Of a stretch of DNA of 64,000 nucleotides, positions 1-10,008 are shown piece after piece. Source of the DNA: Bubalus kerabau (taxonomy: Eukaryota; Chordata; Mammalia; Artiodactyla; Bovidae); NCBI RefSeq assembly GCF_029407905.1, contig NC_073624.1:4476501-4540500 (forward strand), in the 5' to 3' direction. The number at the start of each line of letters is the position of its first letter. Position 1 is the first letter of the stretch. A program made the translations under genes and the position numbers. The notes beneath the pieces were generated by a model. It was not told the DNA's origin. It ran no database searches and was given only the letters and a program-made list of their open reading frames with translations.

Positions 1-31
1 ATGAAGATGATGATGGTGCCGTGTGCTCTGT

Positions 32-135
32 CTCACTGACTCTTTGTGACCCCATGGACTGTCGCCCATCAGGCTCCCCTGTCCATGGAATTCTCCAGGC
101 AAGAATACTGGAGTGGGTTGCCATTTCCTTCTCCA
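32..135 (-). mobile_element. Bov-tA SINE fragment
   Basis: Reverse-strand match to the middle and tail of the ruminant Bov-tA SINE: the block ending in the attcttgcctggag motif followed by the rest up to the shared 3' region. It lies in NUP50 intron 3 and lacks the tRNA-like head. Confidence 0.85.
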
Positions 136-302
136 ATGATAAACCATTATATATTTTTAAAAGGCATCCTTGATAGATTACATAAAAGATACTTTTTTTT
201 CAAAAAAGCATTTATTGATCTGATTGCTCCCAGAAGTGGAAGTACTCTACAACTCAGAAATAAAATTAGTTTTAGAACCAGAAGCTGTAAGGAAACACTC
301 AC

Positions 303-386
303 TTCGAATCCAACATTTCTACGCTTTGCTTTCTTTATGGCTCTGTTCTTCAAGACTTCCTCACTGGCCACCGAAAATGTTCCCAC
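303..386 (-). CDS. NUP50: NUP50 exon 3: codons 24-51
   Basis: This 84-bp exon (28 codons) lies between an acceptor ending cctgcag and a donor gtgagtg. It encodes VGTFSVASEEVLKNRA followed by the basic stretch KKAKRRNVGFE. In the known mouse complex, the basic segment around residues 39-47 occupies the minor NLS pocket of importin-alpha and competes with cargo; the Lys/Arg cluster is complete here. Residue 29 is Val. In human it is Met, the start used for the 28-residue-shorter isoform, so that start is absent here. The exon is in phase 0 at both ends. Confidence 0.95.
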
Positions 387-1970
387 CTGCAGGAGTGTAC
401 AAATAAAACAGCAATAAAAAAAGGGCAAAAAGAAGGTAAAATGCTGAACTTTTAAAAAGCTAGACCAAGACAAACTGATATATCGTCTGGGTTTTAAGCA
501 CCGTTAATACTGGTAACACAAATTATGGAAAGCACATTAAACTAAAGTTTATGTCTCTTATCTGTCTTATGAATTTCATTGCTAGTCAGGTGAATCAGAA
601 ATGTTTCAGAAACTACAAATCCAGACTTTGAATCACAATTCAGAGAGAAGAGTGCATACATCAACCTTCTAAGAAAACTAAGACCATCAAAACCTTGGCA
701 CAAAACTGTTAATGATCAATTCTTCAAATACATTCAAGGACATTACCCAGATGTCAAAGCTAGCATCTTACTACTATAGTTTTCAAAAATTAAGTTCATA
801 ATACACATTATTTTACAGAACAGCTCTGTGCATTTGCCCATGATCCAGAAGACCTCTGAGGGACCTGGGACTCTAAGTGACCTGTTGGAAATTTGCTGAA
901 AATCTTTGGCTTTACTTCACCCCTTCTTCTACCTTAGAGAAATGGCATAAAATACTTGCTGTAAAAAGTTCTCTTCTATACTTATTTCAGATAAACTTTG
1001 GAATCTCTGAACCCACAGAAGGGATCATCTGACTACACCTGACTCAAATATAATGTCCTTCCACACACGTTTCATTAGAATCTATCCAAATGGAAGTTCT
1101 TTCATTTCTGAAATATTTTAATGTCAAAACAAATCATTATGTGGTAGGCCTGGAACGTGACTGTAGCCTAAAACATGGACAAAACTTAGTTACCAAAGAC
1201 GTGCTTAAAAAGTACCAAGTCAGTCAGAATTGTTAAAAACACTTCTTCTTAAGCCCATACTTGTGATTTTGGTTTCCCTAAAAATATTGGTACACATATT
1301 TGTAAAGGAAAAATATTAGTACTAGAAAATAGATTAAGAAAGAAAACAGCAGTCTAAGAATTATCTTGGAAACGCTTTTGCAAACTATTTAAAATATTTA
1401 TGTATATTTTTTAACTTAACACACTTCTTTTAACTTGAAAGGCTAACTTGGTTCAGGCTTGCTCAGTGAACTGGCCTCGGAGTATCAAACTGCTGATGAG
1501 GCATTTCAGAAATACAGCTGTGTTTTATTCTTTTTAAGAGAAAAATTAAAAGGTTTCCTCAGGGAAGACCATTTTGTTAGGAAAGAAACTAGGCCATCTA
1601 AATTCTATTCCTGTTAACCCAGCTGGGGGTAGAGAGTGTCTCAGATCTTCCATATGAAATAAAACAGGTCTCCCAGAAGCAGTACAGTAAGGGAGGCAAC
1701 TGCAATCTTCTAAAATCTAAAACTGCGAGTATGGCAAACTAAGACACTGGTGGTAAAACACCTTTCAAATTTACTTTATAACTAGATCATTTACTCAGCC
1801 TTCAGTCTGGACTAAACCATGGGCTGAGCGTGCTCAACGAAATGCCATATGAAATTCAGGAGGAAGGTGATTCTACAAAGGAGTAGAGTATTGAAGGAAT
1901 AGTTGCTAATCGAAAAGCACACCCATCAATTTCTATACTAAGCACAGATCATAAGACACCACATTATTTC
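387..1970. other. NUP50 intron 2, unique AT-rich sequence
   Basis: Apart from the Bov-A element at its right end I recognise no repeat or exon in this AT-rich intronic stretch. Open frames are short and lack splice-site support. Confidence 0.6.
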
Positions 1971-2236
1971 CAGTTCAGTTCCATTCAGTCGCTAAGGCGT
2001 GTCTGACTCTTTGTGACCCCATGAACCGCAGCACGCCAGGCCTCCCTGTCCATCACCAACTCCTGGAGTCCACCCAAACCCATGTTCATCGAGTCAGTGA
2101 TGCCATCCAACCATATCATCCTCTGTCATCCCCTTCTCCTCCTGCCCCCAATCTTTCCCAGCACTGGGCTCTTTTCCAATGAGTCAGCTCTTCGCATCAG
2201 GTGGCCAAAGTATTGGAGTTTCAGCTTCAACATCAG
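1971..2236 (-). mobile_element. BovB 3'-end-derived element (Bov-A type)
   Basis: Antisense copy of the BovB 3' end: it starts with the cagttcagtt microsatellite tail and runs through the region shared by BovB and Bov-A up to the catcaggatg break. It is 5'-truncated and lies in NUP50 intron 2, sense-opposed to no gene feature. Confidence 0.85.
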
Positions 2237-2348
2237 GATGCTCTTAAAAAGCCCTTTTATTTTTACCACAGAGTCTTCATGAGGAATCACAAAACGAATT
2301 TAAATTTGGAAGTAGCAGGAAATCATTCTTAGGGAAAGCACTTTTTAC

Positions 2349-2427
2349 CTCTTCTGCTTCATCTTCTTGATCCCAATTCCTATCTGTCAACTCCTTCTCG
2401 GCGATTCTTTTGGCCATTTTTTTGAAC
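2349..2427 (-). CDS. NUP50: NUP50 exon 2: 5'UTR end plus codons 1-23
   Basis: On the minus strand a pyrimidine-rich acceptor ending in cttttag abuts this 79-bp exon, and the donor is gtaaaaag at 2348-2341. Ten untranslated bases precede ATG at 2417-2415. The 23 codons read MAKRIAEKELTDRNWDQ and then an acidic run EDEAEE. In the mouse NUP50-importin-alpha structure the first ~15 residues bind the C-terminal part of importin-alpha, and those residues are intact here. The ATG context is A-rich with G at +4. The exon ends in phase 0 and joins exon 3 without a split codon. Confidence 0.95.
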
Positions 2428-2458
2428 CTAAAAGTAAAAAGATTAGAAGCAGTAAGCT

Positions 2459-2670
2459 TTTGTTGTTGTTAAGTCGCTCAGTCGTGTCCAACTCTTTGCA
2501 ACCTCTTGGACAATAGCCCGCCAGGCTCCTCTGTTCATGGGATTTCCCAGGCAAGAATACAGGAGAGGGTTGCCATTTCCTTCTCTGGGGGATCTCCCCA
2601 ATCTAGGGATTAAACCCATGTCTCCTGCACTGGCAAGCAGGTTCTTTACCAATGAGCCACCAAGGCAGCC
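2459..2670 (-). mobile_element. Bov-tA SINE, near full length
   Basis: On the minus strand it runs from a tRNA-like head (ggctgccttggtggctc, A box; gtttaatccc, B box) to a gactgagcgactt end with an aacaac tail. It sits in NUP50 intron 1, 30 bp upstream of the exon 2 acceptor. Confidence 0.9.
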
Positions 2671-3120
2671 AGTAATAAGTTTGCTTTTCTAAAACATAAT
2701 TTAACTCTTACAACGAATTTTTAAAATTTACTTTAGCATTAAATGAGATAAAAACATCCCTGATACCAATGGGCACTTCTTTAATGAGAACGGTATAACA
2801 CTGTTAGGCTCCCGTGTCACAAATCCAACAAAAATTACAGGAGAAGGCAGCGAGGTCTTCTAAGGCACAGTGAAAAACAATAAAACACCTCCATTTGAAA
2901 AAAAATGCTAATGAAACACTGATTTTTTAAAAATCAGAAATCTATAGAACTGCATAATAATCAACAAATGCTCAATTAACTTAACTCCATGCAAATTACA
3001 TTTATACATAGTCTGGCTATAGGCAAGACATTTTTAATATTTAAAATTCTCTTAAGGATATTTAGTAAAGTTTGATCTTAGTTAAGAATGTGAACGAGCT
3101 ATTATTTTCACTACAAGAGT

Positions 3121-3602
3121 ACAGATGGTCCCTGACTTCAAGGGTTCATCTTGCAAGTTTTCAAGTTTACGATGGTGGGAAAGCAACACTCGTTAAGTAG
3201 AAACCTTCCTTTAGATTTTGACTTTTTCTCAGACCAGCAATATGAGGTATGATATTTTCCTGTGATCCTGGGCAGTGGCAACAAGCCACAGCTCCCAGCC
3301 AGCTAGCCAAGCCACCACAACCAAGGATACACTTATAACCATTCTGTACCCATATCACTATTCTGGTTTTCATTTTCAGTATAGTATTCAAAAAATTATA
3401 TGAGATGCTCAACATTACTATAAATCAGTCTTTGTGTCAGTTGACTCTGCCCAACAGTAGGCTGACGTCTGAGCACTTCTAAGGTAGGCTGGGCTATGAT
3501 CTTCAGTAGGTTTGATGTACTAAATGCATTTTCGACTTATAGTACTTTCAACTTACCATGGGTTTATTGTGACATAATCCCAACATCGCTGAAGAAGATA
3601 GT
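3121..3602. mobile_element. Ancient DNA transposon, possibly pogo/Tigger class
   Basis: The ends carry imperfect inverted repeats related to a gacttacgatgg core (left gtccctgacttc, right caacttaccatggg), and the body resembles a widespread mammalian non-autonomous element. TA lies at the left border. I am unsure of the family name. Confidence 0.4.
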
Positions 3603-3787
3603 TCAAAATATGATTAACATGACTGTGTTAACATTCTTAGAATTCTTAATTCTTCAAAAACAAGCCATCAGCAGAGAAACCAACATAACATTGTAAAGCA
3701 ATTTGCATCCAATTAAAAAATAAATTTAAAACAAAAAAATCCCCCCAAAAGAAAAAGAAGCCATCAGCTCAACTTCTATTCAAGGCT

Positions 3788-3825
3788 TGTTGTTGTTTAG
3801 TCGCTAAGTTGTGTCCAACTCCATG
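3788..3825 (-). mobile_element. Bov-tA 3'-tail scrap
   Basis: About 38 bp with ttgttgttgtttagtcgct and the following gtgtccaactc, the 3' end of a Bov-tA SINE in antisense. The rest is missing. Confidence 0.6.
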
Positions 3826-4925
3826 TATTCACACCTTAAAATTTCCAGTTTATTTTCTGATCCTAAGATGTATATCTGTTGCTATTAAAACCTGAAACAA
3901 TCAATGGAGAGCTCCACTGTGAGTGCTGTGCTTGGCTCTTCCCTAACATCAATTAAATGGGCCAAAAAACTCCTTACCTTGCCCAGAGATTTACTGATTA
4001 GCCTGGAACACTAGCCAGGGTTCCTGAAAACCAGCCCAGCCTCCTTCCTAGTCCTTCCCCACTCTTATTTGCCCTCAAGACTACAACCCACCAGAGAAGT
4101 TTCTAGAAGCTCATGGTCATTAAGATACAAACTTACACATCACTCACCAGGCACAGAAGATCTGTAAAATAAAATTCAAATGCCAGCATTCCAAAGTCCT
4201 CCAAAATCCTATCCCCTGGTAGGATAATCACATAGCAATTTTCAGCTTTTAATAATCTCCTAATAATCTCTGAATTTTTCTTTTACCAAGTGCTTCTGAT
4301 TACAGAATTAATGGCTTTGAAGTCCCAGATTCTAAAACATAAGTAAGAATTAACGTAATTTTGTCATTACTTGCAAATCTTTTTTAATGCCTCCATCCCA
4401 AACACTCGGTCAAGTTTTGCTATTAATCTTGTCATCCAGAAAACAAACAAGGTACCCTTCGCATAAATTCTTAGTAAACTTGAACTGTTCCGAGGCCAGG
4501 TCTCTGTGTGGCTTCTTCTGGGCCATCTTCCCATTCAGTAACTAACACCTCCAGCAGAGGGCAGAAGAGGGGAGAAACTTAAACAGTCCTTTCTTTGCTA
4601 GTAACTTAATAACCTAAGTAGTTACTAACAGGCAAAAAGGAGTGGAGCTGCAAGTGCAAAAACTTTATTAAGTGTTAAAATTGTGACACCTAACCCACAG
4701 CCACAACTGAAGACAACTGGCAGTCAAACAACCTAAACTAGCACAGCCAGTTCACTTCCGAATCCGTATTTATCCAATCTCCATTTTCATCCAATCAAAG
4801 AATAGCCAGAGGGCAGGTACCTTTGTTTCACTCACTCTGGTACCTCAAAACCCGCCCCCCTCCACATGATGGATGGTCTAGAATCAGAGATCTGGGACAC
4901 TGCAAAATGGAGAAAAATACTACAA
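3826..4925. other. NUP50 intron 1, unique sequence
   Basis: No repeat or exon recognised. Mixed AT-rich sequence with weak runs of T and A only. Confidence 0.5.
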
Positions 4926-4929
4926 AATG

Positions 4930-5085
4930 TTAGCATCCAGTTTTGCCGTGTTGTTGTTGAAGACCTTGAGCAAATTATTTCATTTCTGTGCCTCAATGTC
5001 TTTACTTCCCAACAGGGAGGTGCTGTGACTTTTATAAACAAAAAGCTTAGCTTATCAGAGCGGCTGGAGCAGAGGAAGGACGCAA
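4930..5085 (+). mobile_element. MIR SINE fragment
   Basis: Contains the MIR core pattern gaccttgagcaaattatttcatttctgtgcctca in diverged form (shown here by gaccttgagcaa and ctgtgcctca). It lies in NUP50 intron 1 just left of the CpG island. Confidence 0.5.
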
Positions 5086-6115
5086 TGTATCTTATCAAAG
5101 AGAAAAGCTCCGTGAGAAACAAAGGCTCTACAATACTTTCCCTCCCTAACTTCAAGGTTGTGGTGTGGAAAAACACAATTAACTTGAATTATGAATCGGG
5201 CTCTAAACAATACTTTACCAAATCCATATTTTATTTCAAAGCATGGTACTTCAGACAATAACATGCTTTGAAAAAGGGAAAAAGTGCCGGTCAAGTACTT
5301 AGAACAAAGCCTGGCACCTAGAGTCTCGAAGTGTGAAGAGCCAAGAACGTAAAAAAAAAAAAATGTGGGCTTGTGGTTTAGAAGGCACCGAATCATGGAT
5401 TACTGGGTATGAAGCATACCTCGGGATAGGAAAATCGCAAACTTGCGGTAACTGGGGAAACTTGATTCGTGCCCGATACGGGGACTTCTGTGCTCTCTGC
5501 AGCGCGGGCTGCCCCGCCCCGGGGTGACTTCAGTCCACGTCGGTCCACTCGAAGACGGAAACAGACTGGACAGGCTTGACAGCGTGACCCCCGGAGGGAA
5601 AAGGGAACACGGGGCCGGCCCCCGGAGGCGGAGACGCTCGAGGAAAACGGAATCCTCGAACAGCGCTTCTGAACCGAGGGGAGCCAAGTCATCAGGGGCC
5701 TGCGGCTGAGTACGGGAGGAGGGCAGCGGAAGGAGCGGAGAGACGAGTGCCGGGAAGAAGCGCGAGGAAGCACACCGAGCCAGGACGGCCCCTTCCCTCT
5801 CCGGCTCCCGCCTCCGCCGGGGCCGCAGGCGCCCCGCGCCCGGGCCCAGCCTTCCCCAGGTCGGACACCGCAGCCGCGACAGGCCGGCCCCGCGCCCGGC
5901 CTCACAAACACCCCGCCGGGCTGCGTGGCGGCTGACACCGCGCCCCACCCTCCTCCGCTCCCTCAAGCGCCGCGTCCCCAGCCGGCGCCCCGCACCGCGC
6001 TCCACCCTCCTCGGGCTCCGCGTTTCAGGCCCGGGTCCGGCACCCGGAGCCCGGCTTCCTCCTCTTAGACCCGGCGCCCGCCCCTTCCGTGCCGCCCGGC
6101 CAGCCCGCCCCTCAC

Positions 6116-6420
6116 CTCTCCGGTGGCTGCGGCGGCCCTCGCTGGGTTGTGGGCGCGGCGAAGCCGGGGTGCGCAGCGGAGAGCAGGTGCGAGGTCGCGG
6201 CCGCGGCACTCGGGTCTGAAGCGGCGCGCGATCGTTTCTGGTGTGCTGAGAGCCTCGAAGGATTCGGTGATCGGCAACCCCTGAGTCTCAAACAGCATGT
6301 CCTTCCGGGCGGGGGTGTGTCTCGTTTCTCTGCGTTGAGCAGTGACGGGAGGTAAGCAGTCCGTTCAGCAGGAGACGGCTGAGAGAACAGGGCCCCACAC
6401 ACCTCAGGCCGCCATTTTGT
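6116..6420 (-). other. NUP50: Probable NUP50 untranslated exon 1
   Basis: On the minus strand, sequence from a YY1-type element near 6419 runs to a good donor (GAGAG followed by gtgaggggc) with GT at 6115-6114. It is GC-rich, CpG-rich and lies 3.7 kb upstream of the first coding exon, as expected for a 5'UTR exon. The start position is a guess tied to the YY1-type motif. A short upstream reading frame exists but I do not treat it as coding. Transcript data would be needed to fix both ends. Confidence 0.45.
6407..6419 (-). promoter_or_regulatory. YY1-type initiator element (CAAAATGGCGGCC)
   Basis: On the minus strand this reads CAAAATGGCGGCC, matching the AANATGGCGGC motif that sits at or just downstream of the start site in many TATA-less housekeeping promoters. 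It points in the direction of NUP50 transcription and lies at the upstream edge of the probable exon 1, which is why I place the start site here. Confidence 0.6.
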
Positions 6421-6490
6421 AACTGGAATCGAGCCCTCACGACCAATTCGAAAAAAAAAGGGAGGAAAGAAACGCCCGCTTCCAGCTACT

Positions 6491-6630
6491 GCGCAAGCGC
6501 GCCGGAGCCTCGGTTGGCAGCACTACCCACGGCGGCGGCCGGGCCTCTCGCAGCGCATGCGCCCAACTGCTTTGGGAAAAAACCGTCGCCGAAGGCGCGT
6601 TCCCTGTCTTCCGCATGCGCGCGCGCAAGC
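6491..6630. promoter_or_regulatory. Cluster of NRF1-type sites
   Basis: Three matches to the palindromic NRF1 motif lie within 140 bp: gcgcaagcgc at 6491-6500, gcgcatgcgc at 6553-6562, and a tandem cgcatgcgcgcgcaagcgc at 6612-6630. NRF1 sites of this kind sit 50-200 bp upstream of many housekeeping and bidirectional start sites. Their spacing from the YY1-type element fits the core promoter of NUP50. Confidence 0.6.
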
Positions 6631-6670
6631 GCACATCTCACGCTCTGGCTCCGGCAGGAAGTCGGCACCG

Positions 6671-6933
6671 GGGGGCGGGGCTTGGGCGCGTCGGCCTCGT
6701 GTGGAACGCTGTGCGCGTTGGAGGCGGTCGCGCGGGGTTGGCTGTTGGTTGTGGGCGCGGCCGCAGTTCCAGAGGCGCGTGGGAGAGCGGAGTCTGTAGG
6801 GGAGCGTGGCGGGCGCTCGTGGTGTCCGGGTGGGGTGCTGGAGCTTGGAGAAGGGAGTGAACTCGGGTAGCGTCACGTCAGGAGCTCGCTGCCTCAGCCG
6901 TGGACTAGAGCTGCCCCGTGGGCTGGCCACGTG
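6671..6933. promoter_or_regulatory. GC box, CRE-like and E-box motifs on the divergent side
   Basis: A GC box (gggggcgggg, 6671-6680), a CRE-like site (gtcacgtca, 6872-6880) and a CACGTG E-box (6928-6933) lie upstream of NUP50. They could serve a divergent plus-strand transcript. No plus-strand coding exon is recognisable, so a product, if any, is likely non-coding. These are short motif matches only. Confidence 0.35.
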
Positions 6934-7249
6934 CCTGCGACGCGCCGGCCGCGGATGCTCGGAAGGTCTGGGACTCGCGGAGCCCAGGAGGGAAGGTCGC
7001 GGGCGTGGATGGGAGAACCGGACTGTCCTCTGTTCCGTGGCCAGCTTGTATTTCCTTTCCGCGGTGGGTGCCATAGAGGCGAAGTCACTTGCCCTTTTGC
7101 ACCACTAGTCGGTATCAACGAAAATGAAGTCTGCAAACGCGTTGTTTTAAACTGTAGGACGGATACGAATGTCCAGGGGCAGGATGTGTATTCGTGTGCT
7201 TTTGCTTGAGTACTACAGCAAAGTACCTCAAGATATTATGTACAGTATT

Positions 7250-7442
7250 GAAGTGAAAGTCGCTCAGTCGTGTCCAACTCTTTGCGACCCCATGGACGAT
7301 AGAGTCCATGGAATTCTCCAGGCCAGAATACTGGAATGGGTAGCCTTTCCCTCCTCCAGGGGATCTTCCCAAGCCAGGGATCGAACCCAGGTCTCCTGCA
7401 TTGCAGGCGGATTCTTTACCAGCTGAGCCACAAGGGAAGCCC
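7250..7442 (-). mobile_element. Bov-tA SINE
   Basis: Antisense Bov-tA from the gaaagtcgctcagtcgtg tail at left to the tRNA-like head (gggcttcccttgtggctc on the minus strand) at right. It is the first repeat upstream of the NUP50 CpG island. Confidence 0.9.
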
Positions 7443-7446
7443 GAGA

Positions 7447-7632
7447 AAACTGGAGTGGGTAGTCTATCCCTTCTCCAGCGGATCTTCCCGACCCAGGAAT
7501 CGAAATGGGTTTCCTGCATTGCAGGCGGATTCTTTACCAACAGACCCCATAGACGACAGTGGACCAGGCTCCTCCGTCCCTGGGATTCTCCAGGCAAGAA
7601 TACTGGAGTGGGTTGCCATTACCTTCTCCACA
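7447..7632 (-). mobile_element. Bov-tA SINE, rearranged tandem pieces
   Basis: Two further antisense Bov-tA pieces follow directly. A central-plus-head part (7447-7540) comes before a tail-side part (7541-7632), so the order is permuted relative to a normal element. This suggests insertion of one Bov-tA next to another with later deletion. Confidence 0.75.
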
Positions 7633-7780
7633 CAGAGCTATGAGAGAATGAATAGCTGTACAAAGCAATTTAAACGCTCCTTGCCTTACAGTTAATAGGT
7701 CGCTATGGGAATTAGATCCGTTACTAATTAGCAAAAATTGCTTCAGAAAAGGAACGTTCTTAGAACAATGGTTCTTAACC

Positions 7781-7798
7781 TTTTTTTTTTTTTTTTTT
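7781..7798. repeat. Poly(T) run
   Basis: Eighteen consecutive T after ggttcttaacc. It could be the A-tail of a lost minus-strand retroposon. Confidence 0.7.
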
Positions 7799-7837
7799 CT
7801 CCAGGCAGGGTTTATGATTTACTTGTGTGAAATACCG

Positions 7838-8120
7838 GCTTCCTTGGTAGCTCAGCCGCTAAAGAATCTGCCTGCAATGAGGGAGACCACAGTTGGATTC
7901 TCGGGTCGGGAAGATCCCCTAGAGAAGGGATAGGCTACCCACTTCACTATTCTTGTCCTTTCCTGGTGACTCAGCTGGTAAAGAATCTGCCTGCAATGCG
8001 GGAGACCAGGCTTTTATCCCTGTGTTGGGAACATCCCCTGGAGAAGGGAAAGGCTACCCACTCCAGTATTGTGGCCTGGAGAATTCCAGGGGAATTGCAG
8101 AGAGTTGGACACGAAATGTG
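7838..8120 (+). mobile_element. Two adjacent Bov-tA SINE copies
   Basis: A head-and-middle copy (7838-7955) is followed by a second copy (7956-8120) that runs through the gagagttggacacga end. Both are in plus orientation and head-to-tail, the first lacking its 3' third. Confidence 0.85.
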
Positions 8121-8121
8121 T

Positions 8122-8429
8122 GAAATGAAAATATCTCCTGTGTTATTAATAAACAAGAAATGTAAGAAACAAAGTGAATGAGGAAACAGGATGGGTTCCA
8201 GATAGCTGAGGTGCATATGAAAGGAGTGAATTCAGTGATACCTGGTCTTTGATGTTCAGACTGCCTGCTCCTTCTGTTGCAAACTTGTGTATATAACTTT
8301 CCCTCCTGCCTCTTTGGAGCAGTTGTCTCAGAGCTATTGAGATGCTGTCTCCTGGGCTGGGAGTCCAAAACATTCCCACAAAGTAAAATAACTCTGCTTT
8401 CAGGATGTGGCTATATATTTTAGTCCACA
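8122..8429 (+). mobile_element. ERV LTR fragment, class I-like
   Basis: The segment has the layout of a gammaretrovirus-like LTR: a TATA-like tatataa at 8290-8296, then a cctcctgcctctttggag-type R region, the ctgtctcctgggct motif, an agtaaaataactc poly(A)-signal-like stretch, and an end near gtccaca. No internal retroviral region is present. Family assignment is by remembered pattern only. Confidence 0.5.
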
Positions 8430-8459
8430 CTTGAAAGTGCACAGAAAGTTTGCATACAG

Positions 8460-8713
8460 TCATGCAGAATCAGAAGAGTGGGAACATTCTTGGTGGCCAG
8501 TGAGGAAGTCTTAAAGAATAGAGCAGTGAAGAAAGCAAAGCTGTAGAAATGTTGAGTTTGAATTGAAGTGTTTTCTTACAGTTTCTGGTACTAAACACTA
8601 ATATGATTTCTGAGTTGTAGAGTATTTCCACCCCCGGGAGCAAACAGATCAATAAATGCTTTTTTAAAAAATTGTCCTTTTATGTAATCTATCAAGAATG
8701 CTTTTTAAATGTA
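8460..8713 (+). pseudogene. Inverted, broken copy of NUP50 exon 3 with flanking intron
   Basis: Positions 8478-8562 match NUP50 exon 3 (303-386) at roughly 87% by eye, in the opposite orientation to the gene. Similarity continues through about 150 bp of intron 3, including a cagatcaataaatgc stretch, to about 8713. The preceding few bases (tacagtcatgcag) resemble the intron 2 acceptor region, so the copy appears unspliced. An extra T gives a TAG stop at codon 23 of the exon and a frameshift, and the donor is damaged, so it cannot encode NUP50. It begins just right of an ERV LTR and ends at an L1. It is either a local inverted duplication or a retroposed pre-mRNA piece. Confidence 0.85.
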
Positions 8714-9067
8714 TGTATAGTTCCCTGTGCTATACAGTAAGTCCTTGGTTGGTTATCTCTTCTATATAGTAGTGCTGTGTATATGTTAATCACAAACTCC
8801 TAATTTATGTCCCCCGCCCCACATTTCCCCTTCCTAACCCTTAAGTTTGTTTCCTATGTCTGTGAGTCGATTTCTGTTTTGTAAGAAGTTCATTGTATCA
8901 TTTTTTTAGATTCCATATATAAGCAATATCATATTTGTCTTTAGCTGGCTTACCTCAGTATGATAATTTCTAGGTCCATCCATGTTGCTGCACATGGCAT
9001 TATTTCGTTCCTTTTATGGCTGAGTAATATTCCATGGTGTGTGTGTGTACACCACATCTTTATCCAT
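8714..9067 (-). mobile_element. L1 3' end fragment
   Basis: Antisense L1 3'UTR and end of ORF2: tatacagtaagtcc and gtgagtcgatttctg on the left, then tggctgagtaatattcc near the right. It is interrupted or ended by the Bov-tA at 9068. Confidence 0.85.
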
Positions 9068-9272
9068 GTCTTCCCTAGTGGCTCAGCAGTAAAGAATCCA
9101 CCTGCAGTGCTGGAGATGTGGACTCTATCCCTGGGTCGGAAAGATCCCTTAGAGAAGGAAATGGCAACCCACTCCAGTATACTTGTCTGGAAAAATCCGA
9201 TGAACAGAGGAGCCTGGCAGGCTACAGTCCATAAAGTTGCAAAGAGTTGGACATTGAGCACGCAAGAATATC
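9068..9272 (+). mobile_element. Bov-tA SINE
   Basis: Complete-length plus-strand Bov-tA from tcttccctagtggctcagc to gttggacattgagcacg. It sits at the right end of the L1 fragment. Confidence 0.9.
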
Positions 9273-10008
9273 ATCATGTAGGGAACCAATTTGCATATAA
9301 TTTCAGGATGTTTATGAACCATCCCTAAAAGCCTGTTCATGGACTGGTGTGTAAAGACTGCTTATCTAGATACAAGGATTACACGTTCAGTTCAGTTGCT
9401 CAGTCATGTCCGACCCTGTGACGCCATGGACTGCAGCACACCAGGCCTCCCTGTCCATCACCAGCTACCAGAGTTTACTCAAACTTGTGTCCATTAAGTT
9501 GATGATGCCATCCAACCATCTCATCCTCTGTCATCCCCTTCTCCACCCACCTTCAATCTTTCCCAGCATCAGGGTCTTTTCCAATGAGTCAGTTCTTCAC
9601 ATCAGGTGGCCAAAGTATTGGAGTTTCAGCTTCAGCCTCAGTCCTTCCCATGAATATTCAGGATTGATTTCCTTTAGGATGGACTGGTTGGCTCTCCTTG
9701 CTGTCCAAGGGACTCTCAAGAGTCTTCTCCAACACCACAGTTCAAAAGCATCAGTTCCTTGGCGCTCAGCCTTCTTTATAGTCCAACTCTCACATCCGTA
9801 CATGATTACTGGAAAAACCGTAGCTTTGACTAGACGGACCTTTGTTGGCAAAGAATTTGTCTGCTTTTTAATATGCTGTCTAGGTTGGTAGTAACTTTTC
9901 TTGCAAGGAGCAAGCGTCTTAATTTCATGGCTACAGTCACCATCTGCAGTGATTTTGGAGCTCAAAACAACAAAGTCTCACTGTTTCCCCATCTATTTGC
10001 CATGAAGT

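Larger units (their letters stand above)
1..6420 (-). other. NUP50: NUP50 gene, 5' part (partial, runs off left edge)
   Basis: This is the 5' portion of the gene for nucleoporin 50 (Npap60), a nuclear-basket protein that binds importin-alpha and speeds cargo release and importin recycling. The order on the minus strand is probable untranslated exon 1 (6116-6420), intron 1 (2428-6115), exon 2 with the ATG (2349-2427), intron 2 (387-2348), exon 3 (303-386) and the start of intron 3 (1-302). Both coding exons have AG/GT splice signals and keep phase 0. The FG-repeat and Ran-binding parts lie outside the window. Identity rests on the encoded residues, which match the mammalian NUP50 N terminus as I remember it; the exon 1 limits are inferred. 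Confidence 0.9.
5440..7090. promoter_or_regulatory. CpG island spanning NUP50 promoter and intron 1
   Basis: CpG dinucleotides and G+C rise abruptly at about 5440 and fall at about 7100, against AT-rich, CpG-poor flanks. The island covers the start of intron 1, the probable exon 1 and about 650 bp upstream of the likely start site. Long open frames inside it on both strands are a by-product of high G+C and do not resemble known proteins. The extent upstream of NUP50 suggests a bidirectional promoter. Confidence 0.85.

Noticed and set aside
5393..7136. Several long open frames on both strands (up to 269 codons) in the CpG island
   Set aside because: High G+C removes stop codons. The frames overlap each other on both strands, are Arg/Pro/Gly-rich without domains, and lie in promoter, exon 1 and intron 1 of NUP50.
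8478..8562. NUP50 exon copy as a functional alternative exon
   Set aside because: It has a frameshift with TAG at codon 23, a damaged donor, and lies on the opposite strand upstream of the gene.
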